Below are positions 55,410 to 64,000 of a stretch of 64,000 nucleotides of DNA, piece after piece (position 1 is the stretch's first letter; each line of letters starts with the position of its first letter). Source of the DNA: Clonostachys chloroleuca (taxonomy: Eukaryota > Ascomycota > Sordariomycetes > Hypocreales > Bionectriaceae); contig JBANAY010000003.1 of the NCBI GenBank assembly GCA_037952775.1, positions 7,626,001 through 7,690,000 of the forward strand. The letters are read 5' to 3'. A program made the position numbers and the translations under genes. The notes under the pieces are model-generated. The model worked only from the letters and a program-made list of their open reading frames with translations, was not told where the DNA came from and did not search any database.

Positions 55410-55907
55410 ATGGTGGCCATCAAGCAGATCGTCCTCGCCGGCGTCGCCATGTTCGGCATGATCCAGAACGTTGTCGCATTTGCCCCCGCCGAGAGCTCCA
55501 TGGCCCTGAACAGGCGATACATGGATGAAGATCTCCCCTTCGAGGTCCGAGCCGTCCTGGACGGCAGCCATCCCGAGGTGGCCGTCATCAACAAGCGATT
55601 ATTCGTGGGCATGGCTCTCAAGGCCGGCCGCAAAATCCTCGGTGCTGGTGTCAAGGCTCTATCCCGCCATAAGCGTGATATCGATGACGAGATGGTCATG
55701 GCGGTCCGCGATATCATGGATGACACTCCTGTTGTTGAGTTCCAGGTCCGCACCCTGGATGAGGATCTCCCCGTGGAGGTTCGTGCCGTCCTGGAAGACA
55801 GCCACCCCGACCTGGTCATGGTTAACAAGCGATTGTTCGTGGGTATGGCTCTCAAGGCTGGTCGCAAGATCCTCGGCGCCGGTGTCAAGGCTCTTTCCCG
55901 CCATTAG
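55410..55907 (+). CDS. Secreted precursor with two identical Kex2-bounded cationic peptides
   Basis: Intronless, 165 aa, no family recognised. Residues 1-24 form a signal peptide (MVAIKQIVLAGVAMFGMIQN...). Two tandem units follow. Each has an acidic spacer (core DEDLPFEVRAVL / DEDLPVEVRAVL, then SHPE/SHPD), a Lys-Arg site (62-63; 140-141), and a 24-residue peptide (64-87; 142-165). The two peptides are identical. A further Lys-Arg (88-89) closes unit 1. The peptide starts LFVGMALKAGRK and ends VKALSRH. Its basic residues (71, 74, 75, 82, 86) fall on one face of a possible helix and its hydrophobic ones on the other; it has no Cys. This layout (signal, acidic pro-part, kexin sites, amphipathic repeat) is that of processed membrane-active or signalling peptides, as in the Ece1/candidalysin type. 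No tailoring gene lies next to it. Activity is inferred. Confidence 0.78.
   Translation: MVAIKQIVLAGVAMFGMIQNVVAFAPAESSMALNRRYMDEDLPFEVRAVLDGSHPEVAVINKRLFVGMALKAGRKILGAGVKALSRHKRDIDDEMVMAVRDIMDDTPVVEFQVRTLDEDLPVEVRAVLEDSHPDLVMVNKRLFVGMALKAGRKILGAGVKALSRH
55519..55907 (+). repeat. In-gene tandem duplication
   Basis: Two coding repeats (about 55519-55674 and 55756-55907) share the DEDLP...VRAVL...SHP...NKR-peptide order. In the 24 peptide codons about eight third-position differences are seen and none changes an amino acid. Confidence 0.8.
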
Positions 55908-57540
55908 CGTGACTTTGTGAGGACGGTGTTGTGTACTGCTCGTCACTTTCCTACCCTATCAGCGTTTTTTTCCTTTTATTTTCTTCTCTGTCAAGGCATA
56001 GGGATGGGTGCGGCAATTGTCTTTAAGTGATAGCGGTCATGCCTGGTTTCGGGGGTGCGATTGTTCATGATGGTTTTTCGATTTCCATTTCTTTTCAACT
56101 TTTATTTTTGTCTTGGTATTCTTGTATTTTGTGAGTACACATGAGCGTTAGATTCAGCTATCTTTTCAGATAAATGTATTCCCCAGTTTCACACTTTATT
56201 TCTTTAAGTATTATTTTTAGAATATGATCTCTGTGCTTATAATATTGATGAAATCAATAGCTAAATTCCCTACTGCTCGGTTAGAATATCCCTGATATGA
56301 ATCAGTCTATCTTGCTATAGAATTAATTAGGTGAGTTAGTTTTTAGACCTCCGTAGCCTAAAGACTAAGCATTCAACAAGCACTAGATAAACAAAGAGTT
56401 CGTTAAACATCAAAAGACTCCGTTTGTACTTGCTCGGTTTAGGATCAGAGTAAAGTACGGATTAATGAAAAGATTTTCTGCTCGGAGTGTATGTCTTCTT
56501 CGAGAGCTTCATTGATTTCAATGGGCACTTCCCTAGTACCCAAATATACCCGGCCCGTTCTATGTTATGTTATTCTTATGGTTCCACTCTCTCACTGGTT
56601 GAGTATCTCTTTTTTTTAACGTGTCTTACCAATTCTAATAAATAACAGCTAGATTCAGAGATAAATCCTAGCTTTACCGACGCGGCTCGGAGCTAACATC
56701 CAGGGGCTCAACTTTCGAACTATCAATTAGTTGCTGCGACCAGATGAGATAGGAGGATATAGTTCACCGCTCACCTAAACGGCAGCCCAAAAGGCAGAGC
56801 CATAGTGCCTTGTTATGACTATTCAAATCTAAATAAGCAGCCAGAGATTAATGATATCTCCAACGTAACCTTAATTAAATTCCATCAGACCACACCATGG
56901 ACTCCTCTAATATGTACCTCAAACTCCCATATAAGGTAAAAACGCATTAAAATGTTCAAGAAGCCTCAGATACTTTCATATAAAGCAAATTAAATGTTAA
57001 CATAAGAATGTGTAGGATGGCATAAGTTGTGTTCAGGGACATGCTATAGTAAGTAGGAAGGGTTGGCCTTCACCCCAGACATCAACAAAATACTTCCGAT
57101 CCCCCCATGCACTCAGCCCGCTAAAAGAAAATCGTAGCCTAATTGGTTATAAGCTGTTAGACATTTATGGATACCCTAGAGCCAGTTCAGGATATGGTTT
57201 TGGACGGGGACTGAATGCAGGAGCGCCGTAAGATTGCCTTCAACTTACTCTATACAACAATGTAGGATTGTAGTATGGGATATTAACGGGTTATTTCAAC
57301 CATGATGACTTTTTAGCTGGTGTGATTCCTTTGATGGGCTCCAACTCCACTCTCTTATGCGTCGCAACCACTATCAAGCTAAGTCTTCCAGACTTCGGAT
57401 TTTGTTATGCGGTGTTTATAATAGATATCAAATACACGCCAGAAAAAAACATCTCAAGCTCGGAATTTGGATACCTTTTAGATTAAGTAAAATTGAATGA
57501 CGAAGCAAATTTATGAATTCATCTTCAGCCAGCTATGAAA
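55908..57540. other. 1.6 kb AT-rich gene desert
   Basis: Strongly AT-rich with many TA steps and no coding frame of note. It includes the precursor's 3' UTR (T-rich, about 55960-56220). It may be RIP-decayed or simply non-coding; no element could be identified. Confidence 0.45.
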
Positions 57541-58817
57541 TTATTTGCTGTGCCTTGATATTTCCCACTGTGTATGGACTTTGATTCCAGCATCAGGGGC
57601 ATTGTGCGCAGCTAGCTTCCGGTCTGATTCTGCAGACAGGCTCGGATTCGATCCAGCCTCGACGTTTGTGTCATATTTGGTGTAATTATCGTCGGCGTTA
57701 AAAGTAGCCAGCGTGATGTCGTCGCGACCCAATTTCCTCGAGTTTTGTTTCGATCTACCTGATCGATATGCGCCGCTTCCGCCGATGGTGTGAGTAGCTT
57801 CATCGCTCAGTTTGGTGGCACCGGAAGAGCCGAAGCGAGCTCGGTAGCTCCTGTAAAGGGGTCGTAGCATGGGGATCGACACGCAAAGGATGGCGAAGTT
57901 CGGTTCCAGTGTCGTCAGGAATAGTGACGTACCCATCGTCTTGGTCAAGTCCGCGCGCATGTTGACTGTTGATACGTAGTGCACACGGACGGAACTGACA
58001 ACGATGACAGCTCCCAGCAGGAGGAAAGATGTCATTAAGCCAATCTTCTCCATGAAGCGCATCTGCAGCCCCCAAATGATTTCTGTACGGGAGACAGCAC
58101 GTTAGGAATTGGGTAAAGATATACACTAGAACAACGAGAGGCTCTTATCCAACTTACTCATTGGTAGGATCATGATGATAAGATCCGTGAGCATGTTGCT
58201 GATGATCATGGATTGGAAGATTGGAATTTGGTCACCACAGGTTCCTTCACCAGACATTACCAGCTCCATCTTCCACTGAGCAGGTACAGGTTTGCAAATG
58301 AAGACATTGGCGAGGAAGTGCGAGACAAACCAACACATGCACAGTATCATGGTTCCGAAAACCAACCGGCGAGGGGCTTGAGTTTCGAATATTCGGAGGT
58401 AAAAGCAAAGCATGCTCAGTTTGGAGAAGAGGAGACAACCGAGGTAGGTGGGTACCGTGATGAAGGTTAGGAGAAGGATGGTTGGGATATTCGCCATTGT
58501 TTCAACTTGCTCGTAGCCGGTGCCTGCAACCTGCACTGTACCAGCAATTTTTGTCAGTGTCGTTCAACAAGAATGCAACGTAGGAGATACATACGAGCAA
58601 CCATAAGGCCGTAGACAACGCAGCTGAGGAGAAGGGCTACGATGATCATGTAGTCGTCGAGACCGAGGCCAGCACCCATGCAGCTGCGGGCAAACAATCG
58701 AAGCCCGACCACAACAAAGACGAAAAACTGTATCATAGATTCGACGGCGACATGTACCAGAATCTCATGTTTGAGCGGGAAGGGAGTGATATGGATGGCC
58801 GTCGGTAGCTGGTCCAT
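57541..58817 (-). CDS. Pth11/rhodopsin-domain-like integral membrane protein
   Basis: Seven-TM-type fungal membrane protein of the broad family called rhodopsin domain or Pth11-like (PF20684 type), some members of which sense the host or surface. Exons: 58817-58595, 58535-58158 and 58082-57541, giving 380 aa. Typical marks: GLRLFARSCMGAGLGLDDYMI in TM1-2, LLFSKLSMLCFYLRIFETQ, the Cys-containing VFICKPVPAQWKM...GTCGDQ loop, and LEPNFAILCVSIPMLRPLYRSY. It lacks a CFEM domain. The cytosolic tail (about 120 residues) is Ser/Asn-rich and probably phosphorylated. Ligand unknown. Confidence 0.82.
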
Positions 58818-60125
58818 GGCTGCGGCGGTTGGGCGATGCTGTCGCCAGACTGTGAATGCGGCTGACCTAGTCCAGAGATTCTAACAGCATAGACGTGCTC
58901 CGAATTCGAGGAATGAGGAGAAACAACATCTTTGAACTTTTCAGCCCACTCGCTTGCAGTGGCCCTTGCTCACATCAAGCGTGCATTAAGAGTTAGGATG
59001 GGCACTATACATTCCATATTTGGATCCATCACAGTCTGAGTACTCTCTACATGGTTAGGACCACGGTTTGAGGCTAGGCTAGGGTTTACAGGGTTCGCAA
59101 CGGTTGGGCAACGGTCGGGCGGGATGCCGTTCATCTACACGCGGCACGGTCTAACGATTTTCTCACAAAATCTCACTCGGCCTGGCTGGATTGAGTAGTG
59201 AGCTGCACCTAGAAACGTACAAGCCGCTGGGTAATCTTCTGCCAAGCCGGCGTTATCCCTTTCTAGGTTTGAATCCCCCCTCTGTGCTCATACTCCACCA
59301 TTCTGTTAAGAACCTCGTTGTATCAAGGATTACCCTTCTTCCATCACGTTAGCGCAAGCGGTCTAAGGGAACAGCCCCATGCTCTGGCAAATCAGAGATT
59401 TCTCAGGGTTCTCTGTTTAGTGGAGATGCTTACAGTTTCATTCCGACACAGAAGGGGTTTAGATTCCTCCTTCATCTCTGCCGATGATAATTCCCGTGTT
59501 GACGGAAATTTTCGAGGAAACTTCCCGCATCAGGAAGGTAACAAGAGATGTTATTGAGACCTTCCAACATACCGTCAACCCCGTATAGCAAATGCTACTG
59601 ATTTTCCCGAAGCCAGTCATTAAAAAGAGCTCCTAATCAAACTCCAAGCTTTCTCCCCCTCCACACCATTGTTCGACAAGGGAGCTGAGTCGGTGGTCTG
59701 ATGTGGCGAGGCCCGCCATCTAAGCATCTAAGCGGAGTTACTAACGCTAACCCAGACTCAGGGGCATCCAAAGCACGCAAAGACTGGGCGCTGAGCCTTG
59801 ATAGCCTTATTGGCTAAATCCTTAAGTTCCTGCACTAACGCCTCCCCGCAGACTCAGCCAATTTCGCTTGCGTGTAATCAGTCTAAAGCCAACGCTTGCC
59901 GCGGTTTCCTTCCTTAACCCTTGATGCCAAGGGTCTAGTGGCTTCATATCACTTTGTCCTGGTTATAATGCATGATACACGTACATACCCAGCATATGGC
60001 GACTCGATTGAGCCAGGTCCTTATCCGTATATGGTTGAGCCGACCCTTTTTGCTTTCTTTTCCCGCTTAGTCTTCCCTTCCTTCCTTTCATCGGCATCTA
60101 CTCGATAATACATTCATTATTCATA
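58818..60125. promoter_or_regulatory. Divergent 1.3 kb promoter region
   Basis: Separates the membrane protein (-) from the FAD monooxygenase (+). No gene was recognised. A TTTGAATCCCC stretch near 59270 superficially recalls a tRNA B box but has no tRNA fold around it. Confidence 0.35.
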
Positions 60126-61472
60126 ATGTCAGACCAATTCAAAGTTGCTATTGCAGGCGGTGGCCTTGCCGGGTTGGCTTTGGCGGTCCACTTGGAGACG
60201 CTGGGAATTGACTGGATTCTGCTTGAGGCTTACGAGGAGATCGCCCCTGAGCTCGGAGCCAGCATCGGCCTGCCCCCCAATGGCATGCAGGTCCTTGACC
60301 AACTTGGCGTCTATGACGAAGTGGCAGCCCAGGCAGGCACCGGCTCCTCCGTGGTAGCTTATGACGGCGATGGCAACAAGATGTATGATTTCGAGCTGCT
60401 TCCCCGCATGCGAGCTACCCATGGATTCGACCTGCGCTTTACCGAGCGCCGCACCATCCTGAAGATCCTCTATGACAAGATCCAGGCCAAGGAGAAGGTC
60501 CATACGAGCAAGCGCGTCAACAAGATCGAGCACGTTGGCGACAAGGTCCAGATCACCACACTTGATGGCAGCTCGTATACAGCAGACATTGTCATTGGCG
60601 CTGATGGAATCCACAGTCCTGTACGTGGCGAGATGTGGCGCAACGCTGCTGAAGACGGCTCCAAGGTCTTTGGTGAGAACCCAGGAGCTGACGTTACGAC
60701 CGAGTACGGCTGCACCTTTGGCATTTCAGAGCCGACCAACGACCTGAAGGAGGGCGATCTCCGCCATGTGCACAGGAAGGATGCGGCTGTTGGCTACATC
60801 GTTGGCCGGAGGGACATCGTCTACTGGTTTCATTTCTTCAAGCTCCCGCGGAAGCACATGGGTATTGACTTTCCACGATTTACCAAAGAGCAAGAGAAGG
60901 AGTTCACCGACCAGGATCTAGACCGGGTGATGACCCCGGGGACTACCTTTGGCGACATCTACAAGAACAAAACAATCTCGATCATCACTGCACTACCCAA
61001 CCACAGATTTCCCCGCTGGCACTATCGCCGCATCTTCTGCGTCGGCGATGCCGTCACCAAGTCCCAGCCCATCGCTGGTCAGGGTGGCTGCAGTGCCCTT
61101 GAGTCGAGTGTCGCTCTCGTTGATCACTTGTATGCTGCCCTAAAGGAAAATGACATGAAGCCCCTGTCCAACGAGCAGGTCGAGGATGCTTTCACCAAAA
61201 CGACCGAGGTGCGAAAGGAACGTTCCACCACCGTAATCAACGAGGGTCTCCTTTATATGAAGTTTGCTTCCTGGTCTAACTTCTTATACCGCCTCATTGA
61301 CAAGTATATTGTCAGGCTTGTTCCCAAGACCACAATGGTCGACCTTATGTTTTCAGGTGCCGCTGGTGGCTACCACTCTAATACTCTTCCCGCCCCTGTG
61401 GACAGATATGTGAAGGGGACTGGAGAGCCTGTTTCTGCAAAGAAGATTGATGAGGCAGATGATGAGAACTAA
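60126..61472 (+). CDS. FAD-dependent monooxygenase (PaxM-like group)
   Basis: Group A flavin monooxygenase related to enzymes of indole-diterpene and meroterpenoid pathways, where they epoxidise or hydroxylate prenylated substrates. Intronless, 448 aa. Rossmann motif VAIAGGGLAGLALAVHLE (residues 7-24), LLEAYEE, the ASIGLPPNGMQVLDQLG loop, RRTILKILYDKI, and DG motif VIGADGIHSPVRGEMW. The FAD-binding GD motif reads FCVGDAVTKSQPIAGQGG. In place of the usual GDAAH the His is replaced, as seen in several PaxM-type enzymes. Near the C-terminus a hydrophobic segment (FLYRLIDKYIVRLVPK) suggests membrane contact. No prenyltransferase, cyclase or polyketide synthase is in the window, so a secondary-metabolite role is unproven. 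Confidence 0.85.
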   Translation: MSDQFKVAIAGGGLAGLALAVHLETLGIDWILLEAYEEIAPELGASIGLPPNGMQVLDQLGVYDEVAAQAGTGSSVVAYDGDGNKMYDFELLPRMRATHGFDLRFTERRTILKILYDKIQAKEKVHTSKRVNKIEHVGDKVQITTLDGSSYTADIVIGADGIHSPVRGEMWRNAAEDGSKVFGENPGADVTTEYGCTFGISEPTNDLKEGDLRHVHRKDAAVGYIVGRRDIVYWFHFFKLPRKHMGIDFPRFTKEQEKEFTDQDLDRVMTPGTTFGDIYKNKTISIITALPNHRFPRWHYRRIFCVGDAVTKSQPIAGQGGCSALESSVALVDHLYAALKENDMKPLSNEQVEDAFTKTTEVRKERSTTVINEGLLYMKFASWSNFLYRLIDKYIVRLVPKTTMVDLMFSGAAGGYHSNTLPAPVDRYVKGTGEPVSAKKIDEADDEN

Positions 61473-62957
61473 CTCCCTCAGGTGTTATGACTCTGTCCCT
61501 TTGTTACTGAGCTGTACACTATGTATATACAATGATGATATCCCTCTAGAAAATACCTCAAAGAGATACTCTTGGTGTAGACTCTTAATTTATAGAACAA
61601 GTACGAATTTCCACGAAAAACTTCTCAGCGGGTGTCGTGAGTGAGAATTGACCTGGATGCAAGGATTGTAAAAAGATATGGCCCATGCATCAGCGTTCCA
61701 TCCAGGCTGCAGACCGCCACTTCTGGCACGTGTGGCATCCAGCATGTTGATTCTCAGCAAAACGATAGTTCCTGCTCTAAAGGTCATCCCTCCGTTAAAT
61801 TAAATAAATATCTAGAGTGAGGTAAGCACATCGAATACGATAGCTGAGTCCATGGGCGTTTGTTCGAGTTATCTTGCGTGCATACTCGCTAGCAATATAT
61901 GGTTCTAAGCCTCCATTCTAGATCCGGATAGGATAGACTCTCACAATGGGTCAAGATACCACCTGACAATGTTACTGGAGCCGGGGGCTCCCCATGATGG
62001 CCGCAGCAGATGGCTTGCATATGCTGACCCATTGGTGGCAAAGTACTTCATCCGAATTGCAGGGAATATTGTGTACGTCGTAGCCAAATAAGGGATGGAT
62101 CAAGGGGTTGTAAAGGATTCTCAACCTTGGGCTCCGGCATAACTCGGCTCATGAGCCCCTTGCTTCCCCGTAATGGTGGAAGGGTCGATGGCGTCTATCT
62201 ACCACAATTCAACTCTACCAACGCTTGCGTCGGGTTTACCAGTGGTCTAGTCATGTGTCTTTACCTTCATCATGCCTATACTCTAACCTCAGCAAACCCT
62301 TCACGTTGGATACAATGAAGCAACTTCTGTGCCTGTTATTTTCACTCCAAGCTTCATTGAGTGTCCTATGCCTTTTCTCAAAAATGCCCGGTTGCCCAAT
62401 TTTTTGTACCTGCACAACCGCTCGTACGCTCACGCGCCATGAGACGGACGAGTAATTAAAGGGCACTACGAGCTCAGTTAGAATAAAGGCTGATTCCATA
62501 GAGACTATGGGACTATCATGCATTAGCACAGGTATGTATTAAAGACATACTCTAATGATCACATACGACGCTGACTGCACCATGTACACTGATGAGAATG
62601 CCAGTTTGGGCCAGGTTAGTACTTAAATTTACACATCTTATAAATGATTATCATGTTTTTACACCTTTGTGAAAGCGAAGCTAGTCAGTTCAAATTGTAT
62701 TTAACGTAAAGAAAGTCCAAGATTTTTATCTATTAATAGATTGTATCTGTTGAAAGCTGATCGGCGCACGATGGGCTCCTTTTCGAGAAGGGATGTCATC
62801 GTGTCGCCGATACAATCTTTGAGGGGTCGAAAACCAATGTCAAGCCCGTTTTGACCGTCAAAGCGCCACTACTGGTGGCTAGCTATCTCAAAAACTCCAT
62901 ATGGTGTATGCCAAAGCTGGATATCACAGCATCCATCACAATTATCGCATCTCCCCT
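61473..62957. other. 1.5 kb intergenic region
   Basis: 3' flanks of two convergent genes with nothing recognised. Short frames at 62127-62529 lack support. Confidence 0.35.
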
Positions 62958-63707
62958 CTACCAAGAATACTCAACTACACGGGTAGAATCCCTATCTTCA
63001 AACCGGAGATGGTATCCATACGGTTCTAGGATCCGACGGAGCTTTCCAGCAGCGAGGGGCCAGTCGGCCTCTTTGAAACTGTCGTGACAGTGAACAAGAA
63101 AGGTGTTGTCTTTGATATGCTGGCATCCATTCCACCCCCAATGAGGAGGCATGTACCATATCTTCTTGGTTGCTGGGTCGCCATACCATAGCTTCCCAAA
63201 ATCCTCACATATATCCACAATGTCCTCTTCACACACAGGCCGGTCAAGATCGGGCTCGGTGGCGAGCCGCCGAAAGAGGTTTGTGGCAATCATTTCTACA
63301 TCCACATCTTGTCCACGAAGATAGTTAATCGTTAAAACCTTAATCACCTGAACAGCACGAACCCAAGTTTCATTTGAAGAGCTCGACCAATCTGCCGTGA
63401 TCAAAAGAGTGAAACGAGGTTCCTGGGGTGCATATTTGTAGTAACGGTATACCAGAGCAATTGGACGGTCTGGATATCCATCGTTGACTATAATAGCTCG
63501 TGGATCTGCTGTTACCTTCTCGAATTCTCTTTCGTCCGGCAGTTTGATGTTAAAAATGCCCAGTATGTCGGCCACTTCTTTGGACAGACGCTGTCTGTCA
63601 GATAGGTTGGCTCTATTTTCGATGTTGTGCTGAGTCGTCAGCAAGGGGAGGGGCCGGAGTAGTGGCACCCCAACACGATACTCAGTAGTATCGTATTGGA
63701 TTCTCAT
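62958..63707 (-). CDS. Orphan hypothetical protein
   Basis: I do not recognise this gene. One frame with a normal ATG encodes 249 aa with balanced, globular composition, rich in Asp/Glu/Arg/Trp, with no signal peptide or TM segment. Features: LSDRQRLSKEVADILGIFNIKLP, RPIALVYRYYKYAPQEPRF, an Asp-rich helix CEEDIVDICEDFGKLWYGD, an aromatic patch IWYMPPHWGWNGCQHI, and HCHDSFKEADWPLAAGKLRRIL. Length and codon regularity argue for a real gene; no start-site ambiguity was seen. It might be lineage-specific. Confidence 0.55.
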   Translation of the reverse strand: MRIQYDTTEYRVGVPLLRPLPLLTTQHNIENRANLSDRQRLSKEVADILGIFNIKLPDEREFEKVTADPRAIIVNDGYPDRPIALVYRYYKYAPQEPRFTLLITADWSSSSNETWVRAVQVIKVLTINYLRGQDVDVEMIATNLFRRLATEPDLDRPVCEEDIVDICEDFGKLWYGDPATKKIWYMPPHWGWNGCQHIKDNTFLVHCHDSFKEADWPLAAGKLRRILEPYGYHLRFEDRDSTRVVEYSW

Positions 63708-64000
63708 CTTAGCTTGATATACCCAACTCTATTTCGATCGACAGGCAGGAGGTATTGGAAAGTTCGCTCGTACGGCCTTGAAGTTTAACCCCATATGGCG
63801 GTAGACCTCTTGTTTGTGAATGTTGACTTGTTGGTTCCGATTATGTCGAAAAGAATGAGAAAGGACTCATCTAAAGTTATGGCGACGGGGCGAAAGTTGC
63901 CTTTATATAAGAGCCTATGATATTGTTCTAATCATTTTGGCCAGTAAAGTCAACAACTGTGCAGGCTTTGTCTCTTGTATCGAGACCCTCAGCTTTGCTA
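63708..64000. other. Right edge, promoter of the orphan gene
   Basis: 293 bases upstream of the orphan gene on the minus strand. A TTTATATAAG stretch lies at 63901-63910. No gene was recognised. Confidence 0.3.

Noticed and set aside
55343..55946. Minus-strand repetitive frames over the peptide precursor
   Set aside because: They mirror the tandem duplication; the + strand has the signal peptide, TATA box and kexin sites.
59220..59290. tRNA-like TTTGAATCCCC box
   Set aside because: T-stem pairing fails and no acceptor or anticodon arm can be drawn around it.

Overview
This is a 64 kb stretch of nuclear DNA from a filamentous ascomycete, most likely a Sordariomycete and possibly Hypocreales. 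The evidence is short introns of about 50-100 nt with GTAAGT/GTATGT-type donors and CTAAC-type branch sites, fungal housekeeping genes (NUP82, CBC2, mitochondrial MRPL31, TRS20, a three-exon histone H4), and fungus-specific families (HET, Zn2Cys6, WSC, Pth11/rhodopsin-like, DUF6606/DUF3638/DUF3645). No genus is claimed. I saw no transposase, reverse transcriptase, CRISPR array or rRNA.

Layout. 0.6-7.5 kb is a compact housekeeping block: NUP82 (-), CBC2 (+), MRPL31 (-), TRS20 (+), histone H4 (-). 9.1-13 kb is secreted or wall biology: a GH3 beta-xylosidase carrying an N-terminal WSC domain, then a Ser/Ala-rich GPI-anchored protein. 13-17 kb is gene-poor, with a purine-rich relic-like tract and AT-rich palindromes. 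17.2-27.1 kb holds an FAD monooxygenase, a large GHKL-ATPase/NOV-type protein (broken as read) and a membrane-anchored kelch protein. 28.3-37 kb looks like a small catabolic cluster: 14-TM-type MFS exporter, a regulator with two zinc clusters, a sugar transporter, and a divergent sulfatase. 38.2-48 kb is one giant gene (about 3,200 codons) with helicase-like motifs and no known function. 49-54 kb has a GST-like gene, a HET protein and a NADAR-domain protein. 55.4 kb has a 165-residue secreted precursor with two identical Kex2-bounded cationic peptides, isolated in AT-rich DNA. 57.5-64 kb holds a rhodopsin-like membrane protein, a second FAD monooxygenase and an orphan gene.

Two themes stand out. 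(1) The tandem-repeat peptide precursor at 55.4 kb is the best candidate for an undescribed system. It has a signal peptide, acidic spacers, Lys-Arg sites and two amphipathic peptides that are identical in protein but differ only silently in DNA. (2) GHKL-NOV, HET, NADAR and the giant DUF3638 protein are types linked to intracellular conflict or have no known role, and they lie within about 36 kb.

Quality warning. NUP82, the GHKL-NOV gene, the sugar transporter and the giant gene each need one or more single-base corrections to read through, mostly a missing base in C runs or GGCC-like sites. NUP82 should be essential, so most of these are probably consensus errors. Two in-frame stops (24080-24082 and 46446-46448) are substitutions instead and deserve a separate check.
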